Shown here one piece after another: positions 57,718-64,000 of a stretch of 64,000 bases of DNA. This stretch comes from Hofstenia miamia (Eukaryota; Xenacoelomorpha; Acoela): NCBI GenBank assembly GCA_004352715.1, contig SCFE01000002.1, forward strand, positions 2,007,094 to 2,071,093, read 5' to 3'. A program made the position numbers and the translations under genes. The notes below the pieces were generated by a model that saw only the letters and a program-made list of their open reading frames with translations, did not search any database and had not been told where the DNA came from. Position 1 is the stretch's first letter; each line of letters starts with the position of its first letter.

Positions 57718-58540
57718 ATCAGATTACGGCCTTTTCCGTTCAATGCAACACTTTCTGAAAGGCCGCCGATTCGAATCGTTTGATGAAGTCGAAGAAGCAT
57801 GTCAAGAATTCTTCGATTCAAAGCCGGCTGAATGGTACTTTAACCGATGGCAGAAAGTCTTGGAACATGATGATCTTTATTTTGAGGAATAAACTTTATT
57901 GTTGCAGCTATTATTTGAGTAATAAAATTTCAATTTTTTTCAAGCGTTTACCAACTTTTTTCAAGTGTTTACGAACTTTTGGGACAACCTAATATAAAAA
58001 ACAGAATTATATTGATTTTGTTGAACACATCTATCATGAAATATTAAAGAAATAAATTTCAATTTCAAAAATTTATGAAAAAAACGCTGTTTGACAGCAA
58101 AATATTTAAAATTACAAGTTTTTGTGAAAGTCTGTTTGCAAATGCTGACTTGACTGTTCAGTTTGTTTCAGTATTCGACATGCATTGACTTGTCTTTCAA
58201 AGCCAAAGTATCTATGGAAATAATATTTAAGCAATCGGATTTTGTGTTTGTCAAACCCCAGGCACAAATTATTCAGAACACGTTATGCTGAACATATAGG
58301 ACGTTATTATAGTAGTTCAGCATATTTGCCTCTAAAAAGCAAATGTCAAAAATTACTTTGAAGAACTTATGAAGTTTGATATCAATTAGTGTGATATAAG
58401 ACATGTTCCAAATCATCAAGTTCCGTCTTGAGTTTCAGAAAAAAACTTCAATAAAAAAACAACTAAAAATGTCCATTATTATAAAAAAGGATATTAATTA
58501 ATATATAAATTGAATAAGTAGAAAAGACATGTCAACTTAC

Positions 58541-58615
58541 TATCAATAGCATCAACAATTTTACTAATAGCGGATTCTTGTCCAAAAACATCATTTCTTA
58601 ATTCATATTGTAACT
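58541..58615 (-). CDS. Torsin-like AAA+ ATPase, linker exon
   Basis: A 75-base exon between a TTTAG acceptor and a perfect GTAAGT donor (58540-58535, minus strand). It reads LQYELRNDVFGQESAISKIV and DAID, the torsin L...L...VFGQ..A...I segment that precedes Walker A. Splice phases agree on both sides: one base from the upstream exon plus AG makes Glu, and the final A plus GT from the next exon makes Ser. That agreement is strong support for the gene model. Confidence 0.78.
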
Positions 58616-59433
58616 CTAAATTACAATACCTAAAATTAGTTTAAACTAAATAAATAGTTCAACATAAAGTAGAGATGATTTCTTTGAAAATTGTTTCAAA
58701 TCTATTACCAAAAGCAAGTACTAAAAAATTTATAATTTAAAATCATGAATATAATTCCATATATTTTTAGTTGAGCCCTTGGTTGACTTTTATTTGCAAA
58801 AATGATACGATCTTCATGAACATTAATTTTAGCAGTTTCCAGTAAACGTATCAGATCTTTTAAATAATATGAAAATTTAAAATAATCCGTATTTTTTGTT
58901 AATGAGACAATATCATTCGGATTACTCTACATTGCTATTACAGCTCTCTCAATAAATTTAGTAGAGGTGTCTCAGAAGGGAGTAATGACGCACGGGAGAA
59001 AGATTATGCACACCTGACTATGAAACTGAAAACCACAAATTACTAACACATAAAATTTCACCACAAAACACTAGCATGCATTAGGCCTCATTCAGTAGTC
59101 ACATACACAAAGCAAAATTAAGTCCCACACAACACAGATCAGAAAATAGAATTATAACAACGTTATAAAAGTCTATTTCTGCAACTACTACATTATTGCA
59201 TTAGAGATTTTAACATAATTGAAGTGGGATTAACACAAAATTCTCTGTAAATATAAACAGAAATTTATATATTTAAGATTTTATATTTTAGTTTTGTTAA
59301 GCATACAAAAACCTGTATTGAGGTAGATTTTATTAGTGTCCTCAGAAGCGGTATTGGATGAAAGTAATAAACCTAATGAATAATAATAAATAAGGATAAT
59401 ATAGATTATGAAATATTTATAAGGTATAAATAC

Positions 59434-59573
59434 CTATACGTTTCCGAACACTCCATTGTTCACTAGAGCTGAAATGTAAATTATTGGAGGGAGTAAAGAA
59501 GCGAACAGCAGCGAAAAATGCTGCAACAGGAACAGCAACAAGAGCAGCAGCAGCTCCAATAACCATTTGTTCT
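59434..59573 (-). CDS. Torsin-like AAA+ ATPase, N-terminal hydrophobic exon
   Basis: Minus-strand reading from ATG 59566: MVIGAAAALVAVPVAAFFAA, a hydrophobic segment of about 24 residues, then a polar stretch ending WSVRKRI. The donor GTATTT (59433-59428) leaves one base that is completed by the next exon to Glu. Torsins carry an N-terminal signal and a hydrophobic membrane-association segment; this exon fits that role. An AG (59575-59574) precedes it, so an upstream exon with a separate signal peptide may exist, or the ATG may be the true start. Confidence 0.6.
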
Positions 59574-59987
59574 CTGAAAATATACAATTCCGATCAAAAG
59601 ATTAGCATAATTATAATTAATAGTGTTTTTTGAACAAATGAGAATATAATTTTAAAAATATCGTGATATAAGAAATATTACAGATTTAGAACACATCAAT
59701 ATGATAAATAGAATTGTTATTTGTAAAAATGTTAATCCAATACTTAGTGTGGAAGCCACCCGCCTTCAATACGGCCTGAAGTTTGCGGAGCATTGATTGA
59801 ACTAGAGATGCCCAGTAGGCTGGAGTAATGTCAGTTATCCACACCTGCATTATTTTATTACTTAAATCTTCCAGCGAAGTTGGTTTGTTTTCAGCAACCA
59901 TTGCTTTCATCAATCGCCAGCAGGTTTCTATTACGTTCAAGTCTAGCGAACTTCCTGGCCTTCCATCTAGCAAAGCATAGTCATTGT

Positions 59988-61163
59988 CTATGCCCCTGTG
60001 AGCCCAGTATTTCTGGCACGAGCCGAGCCAAGCCTTAATTCGTATATATATATATCAACTTACTGGTTGTATTGTAAAAGTAAAAATAGTATCAGTAAAA
60101 ACTATTGAATAAAAGTAGTACAAAGAAATTATAACGAATAAATATACGGAAAAACGTTAGTTTTGGAAACTTAATAAATTAGCGTGATGTCATTCGATTC
60201 TGATTAAATATACCTTACAATATACCATTAAAATGCGTATACCATACAATAATGCGTATACATCATACAATATACCAAATATATCTCCCAACCGGACACC
60301 CGCCGACGTAGGAGCCCCTGCATGNNNNNNNNNNNNNNNNNNNNNNNNNNNNNNNNNNNNNNNNNNNNNNNNNNNNNNNNNNNNNNNNNNNNNNNNNNNN
60401 NNNNNNNNNNNNNNNNNNNNNNNNNNNNNNNNNNNNNNNNNNNNNNNNNNNNNNNNNNNNNNNNNNNNNNNNNNNNNNNNNNNNNNNNNNNNNNNNNNNN
60501 NNNNNNNNNNNNNNNNNNNNNNNNNNNNNNNNNNNNNNNNNNNNNNNNNNNNNNNNNNNNNNNNNNNNNNNNNNNNNNNNNNNNNNNNNNNNNNNNNNNN
60601 NNNNNNNNNNNNNNNNNNNNNNNNNNNNNNNNNNNNNNNNNNNNNNNNNNNNNNNNNNNNNNNNNNNNNNNNNNNNNNNNNNNNNNNNNNNNNNNNNNNN
60701 NNNNNNNNNNNNNNNNNNNNNNNNNNNNNNNNNNNNNNNNNNNNNNNNNNNNNNNNNNNNNNNNNNNNNNNNNNNNNNNNNNNNNNNNNNNNNNNNNNNN
60801 NNNNNNNNNNNNNNNNNNNNNNNNNNNNNNNNNNNNNNNNNNNNNNNNNNNNNNNNNNNNNNNNNNNNNNNNNNNNNNNNNNNNNNNNNNNNNTATATAT
60901 ATATATATTAATAGGATTCCTATATAGGATTATAAATATGGACAACTCTGTACACAGGGCTAGATTAGATATAGCTAGATGCTAGATCTAAATGTCACTT
61001 GCTTGTGATCGAAATAAATGCCGCTACAGTAAGCCAGCAGTTAATATATTTTACACGTGTTTGCTTGGAAATTCAAGGCTCGGCTAAATGTTTTTAAAAG
61101 TGCGAGCCGAGCCCGAGCTTAAACAAAGCTCGCGAGCCCGAGTCCGAGCCCTCGCAGGTGCCT
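59988..61163. mobile_element. hAT-like non-autonomous insertion
   Basis: Flanked by an 8-bp target duplication, GTCATTGT (59980-59987) and ATCATTGT (61164-61171), within Tc1 transposase coding. The inward-reading ends are similar (GCCCCTGTGAG and GCACCTGCGAG). Near the right end lies a GC-rich GAGCCGAGCCCGAGC array with the palindrome GCTCGCGAGC. Much of the interior is a gap. No transposase was seen. Confidence 0.6.
60325..60893. other. Assembly gap, 569 N
   Basis: A sized gap ending in a (TA)n tract. Confidence 0.99.
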
Positions 61164-61549
61164 ATCATTGTCCCGGAGCCACTGATTCAACCATCTCTTG
61201 ACAATATTAGCAGTATGAGCTGGAGCCCCGTTGTGCTGAAACATTGAGCAGTGTCGTACAGGATACTACTCGGGCAGCATATTTCGTAAAATTGTTATGT
61301 AACGCTGTGCGTTGAACGCTGTATTTGGAGGAATGAATGAAATACCAGGCCCTTCCTCATTTTACAATCGCTTGAACTTAGTGATTCAAAACATTGGCCG
61401 CCAGACAGAGATGTAAATAGAAATAATGTTTAGATTTGGGAAAATTTTAATCTTTAATTATTGTTTTGCAACAAACCACACGCAAATTGACCAAATATTA
61501 TGGAAATTATTTCAGCTTTAAACGTTGAACATTATGATGTTCCACCCTG

Positions 61550-61719
61550 TATATATATATATATCCAAGCCTTAATTCCTGTACACAGTACAACGTGCTC
61601 TTGAAAAAGGAAAATTGGAATTATTCACAATTTCAAAAACTTTATTATTTTATCCATGGGATAAAGTTTGTCAGTGTAGATTTTCATTGCATACTTTTTA
61701 AACATTTCATTATCTATAT

Positions 61720-61762
<43 letters not shown>

Positions 61763-62017
61763 NNNNNNNNNNNNNNNNNNNNNNNNNNNNNNNNNNNNNN
61801 NNNNNNNNNNNNNNNNNNNNNNNNNNNNNNNNNNNNNNNNNNNNNNNNNNNNNNNNNNNNNNNNNNNNNNNNNNNNNNNNNNNNNNNNNNNNNNNNNNNN
61901 NNNNNNNNNNNNNNNNNNNNNNNNNNNNNNNNNNNNNNNNNNNNNNNNNNNNNNNNNNNNNNNNNNNNNNNNNNNNNNNNNNNNNNNNNNNNNNNNNNNN
62001 NNNNNNNNNNNNNNNNN

Positions 62018-62051
<34 letters not shown>

Positions 62052-62460
62052 GCACTTGGTTGCTGTAAAAATATGCGTGCATGTTTAAAATTCTTATAAT
62101 ATGGTTATTCGTGGGCCATGCATACACTTAAAATATGTTCAATAAATTGGAATAGGTTTTGTTGATTGTTGATTAGCTCGTTCTTATTGGCATATTCTAT
62201 AAACAAGACTTCAGTAAATTTTGTGTTTTTAATCCGAATATATACTTATAGGAGGCGGTTTTATATTTAGGTTGAGAACATAACATAATTTTTCGAAATT
62301 CTTGGGTATAATCGTAGAAGTTGATCAAGTAAGATTGCTTCATCAGTTAGACCGGCTAGTATTGGTAATTGGCAATTGACAAAATTCAGCCAATTGAGAA
62401 ACTAATTAAAAACTGGTGAGCGGGACCTGCATGCACGAAACTGCGGCTACCAGACACTTG

Positions 62461-62499
<39 letters not shown>

Positions 62500-62617
62500 N
62501 NNNNNNNNNNNNNNNNNNCATTGATTGCATGCATAGAATTTCTCTTTCTATAAACATTGTAATTATACATGTTTTATTATGAGATGATTATACATGGTTA
62601 TATGGAGTCCTTATTAT

Positions 62618-62667
<50 letters not shown>

Positions 62668-63739
62668 ATAATATATATATACAAACAATAGTTATTTTGA
62701 CATTTTTTTGACAATCAAAATAACAAAACACTGGACTTTTCCATTTAGAAGCAGGAACATTTCTTAAAGAAAAAATCTTATTAAATTCGCATGCCAAAAA
62801 TAAATAAAAATAAACCATTATTAGTAGATGTATAAGCAAATAAATAAGTTTCTCATGTATGAAAAATTAATAAAAAACAAAAAACTGAAAAAATGGTATT
62901 GAATTACATTACAAATTCATAGTGCTCTTATTATAATAAATCATCATATAATTGCAAATGTTTTTGTTAGAAAATTGTGTCTGTTGGTAAGAGTTTATTA
63001 AGCATTGAGAATCAATTTTCAACAGTAGTGCTTGTACCATAGCCGGTTGCTGACAGCCTGCCTTGCCTTGTTAACCAGAATTACACTTCTATCAAAGGAG
63101 TTTACGATTTTGCAGAGTTGTACGAAAATTTTAGAGTTGAACTCCAAAGCTTCAAGCCATGTCCCCCAGCAACATAAGTAGATTGAAGCGGAACATCAAT
63201 TTCATCAAATTGATTTATCACAGTGGATGCGACAGTGAATGATTATACGCTTAGACAAGCCCGAAAATAGCAAAGATATCTTAAATAGGTTAGCACACTA
63301 GGAACCAGAATTGTTGACGTTTTTGTGGTTTTAGCAATTTGCTTATATGCTTTATGTCATTGTTAAAATTAGCTCAATGTTTACACTAGCGTAGAAATAT
63401 TAAAATATAAAAGCAAAAACTCAATGACTCAAAAATAGTAGGTATTTACATTATAACTTTGAATATTTTACCATTTTTTCAAAAATATATTTTGACATTT
63501 TTCTGATTAAACTTTAAATGTTGACATTTGCTGAGCTGACAAAAAGATCGCACGAGTGATGACTGTAGCATGCATATAATTATATTAAAGCTTCCCACAA
63601 CTCTTTAAAATAAATGTTTTGTCTAACTAAAAAGAATCATTCAATAACTCTTAGTATTTCAAAAAACTTATTTTGCAAATTTATTACTAATATCATTAAG
63701 TTTCAATATGAATTATAAAATAATTATAATATACTACTA
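61550..63739. other. AT-rich DNA dominated by (TA)n tracts and gaps
   Basis: TA tracts at 61714-61762, 62018-62048, 62464-62498 and 62619-62683 border N gaps at 61763-62017 (255) and 62500-62518 (19). No coding sequence was recognised in the remaining sequence (62050-62460, 62690-63739). Confidence 0.7.
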
Positions 63740-63743
63740 TTAA

Positions 63744-64000
63744 CACTAGAATGCCTACCTTCTATTCAGCCATTAACGCCCATGGCGGTCACAAATGACC
63801 GCAACAAATTATCTATTGCTAACAATCTTCAAATATTAAAATCTTTTAAAAAATGATGCTATTTATAAAATGTTTGTTCTCTGCTAAACAGCAAGAACAC
63901 GATTTATTGAACATTTTGGCTATCACAGTCACAGTAAAGCACATGATCCACATCGTGATTGCTTGCATTTATAACAGTAGGCCCTTGTCTCATTTTGGCA
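63744..64000 (-). mobile_element. Terminal part of a piggyBac-like element
   Basis: TTAA (63740-63743) is followed by CACTAGAATGCC, close to the MITE terminus at 27018. A near-palindrome GCGGTCACAAATGACCGC (63784-63801) resembles the palindrome inside that MITE. Minus-strand reading near 63990-63935 gives a Cys cluster, CYKCKQSRCGSC, like the zinc-binding C terminus of piggyBac-type transposases. The element continues past the window edge. Confidence 0.5.

Larger units (their letters stand above)
57079..57892 (+). pseudogene. mariner transposase, interrupted
   Basis: ATG at 57079 begins MDKIELRVLVRYCWKRG. Two helix-turn-helix domains follow, with STRKAAEEICAAEG and AISKWYKRFESGD (first) and STRELAGELGVGKSTIHRHL (second). 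The linker block reads DPHELTEAQANRR in place of WVPHEL. Reading then runs into a 38-bp copy of the element's own 3' terminus (57471-57508) and a 209-N gap. After the gap the C terminus resumes with SDYGLFRSMQHFL, normally just downstream of the third catalytic Asp, and ends DLYFEE at TAA 57890-57892. The first two catalytic Asp residues and probably the third lie in the missing part. The N- and C-terminal parts are well preserved, so the copy or its source is fairly young. Confidence 0.85.
56963..57992 (+). mobile_element. mariner transposon in a torsin-like intron
   Basis: The left end CTAGGTTGCCCCAAAATTTC (56963 on) and right end GGGACAACCTAA (to 57992) form inverted repeats of about 36 bp. 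They are flanked by TA (56961-56962, 57993-57994), the mariner target. It lies between two minus-strand torsin exons. An N gap removes the centre. Confidence 0.85.
59686..61400 (-). pseudogene. Tc1-like transposase, interrupted
   Basis: The part from about 61380 to 61172 reads AFNAQRYITILRNMLPE, a stop, then MFQHNGAPAHTANIVKRWLN. This is the second-Asp region, with the usual Asp replaced by Asn and a His at the preceding Gln. After the insertion, 59987-59686 continues LDGRPGSSLDLNVIETCWRL, in which the third catalytic region (SPDLNPIE..W in relatives) is degraded but keeps the Glu. A typical tail follows, VQSMLRKLQAVLKAGGFHTK. The N-terminal DNA-binding part is not visible beyond 61400. Confidence 0.75.
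59681..61549 (-). mobile_element. Tc1-like element split by a hAT-like insertion
   Basis: The ends are similar inverted repeats next to TA. The left end reads TACAGATTTAGAACACATCA (59679 on); the right end in reverse reads TACAGGGTGGAACATCATAA (61551 down). Transposase coding lies on the minus strand on both sides of an insertion at 59988-61163. Confidence 0.65.

Overview
The window is AT-rich animal (invertebrate-like) genomic DNA from a draft assembly. It holds a few host exons in a dense bed of decayed mobile elements. Spliced exons with GT/AG borders, several transposon superfamilies, (TA)n and (ATT)n microsatellites and large N gaps rule out a prokaryote. Six gaps are exactly 1000 N (default unknown-size gaps), and one gap edge still carries a Tn5/Nextera mosaic end, so some joins are assembly artefacts.

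Layout. 1-5253: fragments of one Ty3/gypsy-like LTR family in both orientations around gaps (ORF3 pieces, a partial LTR, a gag pseudogene, an inverted LTR piece). 6254-7333: tail of a non-LTR retrotransposon. 7335-16873: the best copy of the LTR family, reading gag, then pol (protease, reverse transcriptase, RNase H, integrase; one frame broken by four TGA codons), then a large, almost uninterrupted third ORF in the env position, then a 1154-bp LTR. 16874-20449: a second LTR piece and an inverted, degraded copy with gag, protease and its own LTR. 20450-28660: LINE ORF1 and RT remnants, a TTAA-flanked MITE and AT-rich DNA.

Host genes. A torsin-like AAA+ ATPase gene lies on the minus strand. 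Its N-terminal region, linker and Walker A exons are at 59.6, 58.6 and 56.7 kb and a terminal exon with the torsin GCK motif is at 29.8-30.0 kb. The middle exons were not found and may lie in gaps. Its introns hold a mariner and much other transposon debris. A 48-codon plus-strand exon of unknown identity occurs twice, inside a 5.4-kb direct duplication (42046-47487 and 48712-54127) that also carries piggyBac, hAT and IS630/Tc1-like remnants. 59.7-64.0 kb holds a Tc1-like element split by a hAT-like insertion, long TA tracts and one end of a piggyBac-like element.

The most unusual item is ORF3 of the LTR element. It has no env features, yet its C-terminal third carries an ordered set of acidic and His motifs compatible with a DEDDh 3'-5' exonuclease fold. 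The same residues are kept in a second, diverged copy in this window. Premature stops in the family are nearly all TGA, mostly where CGA fits, which points to CpG decay.
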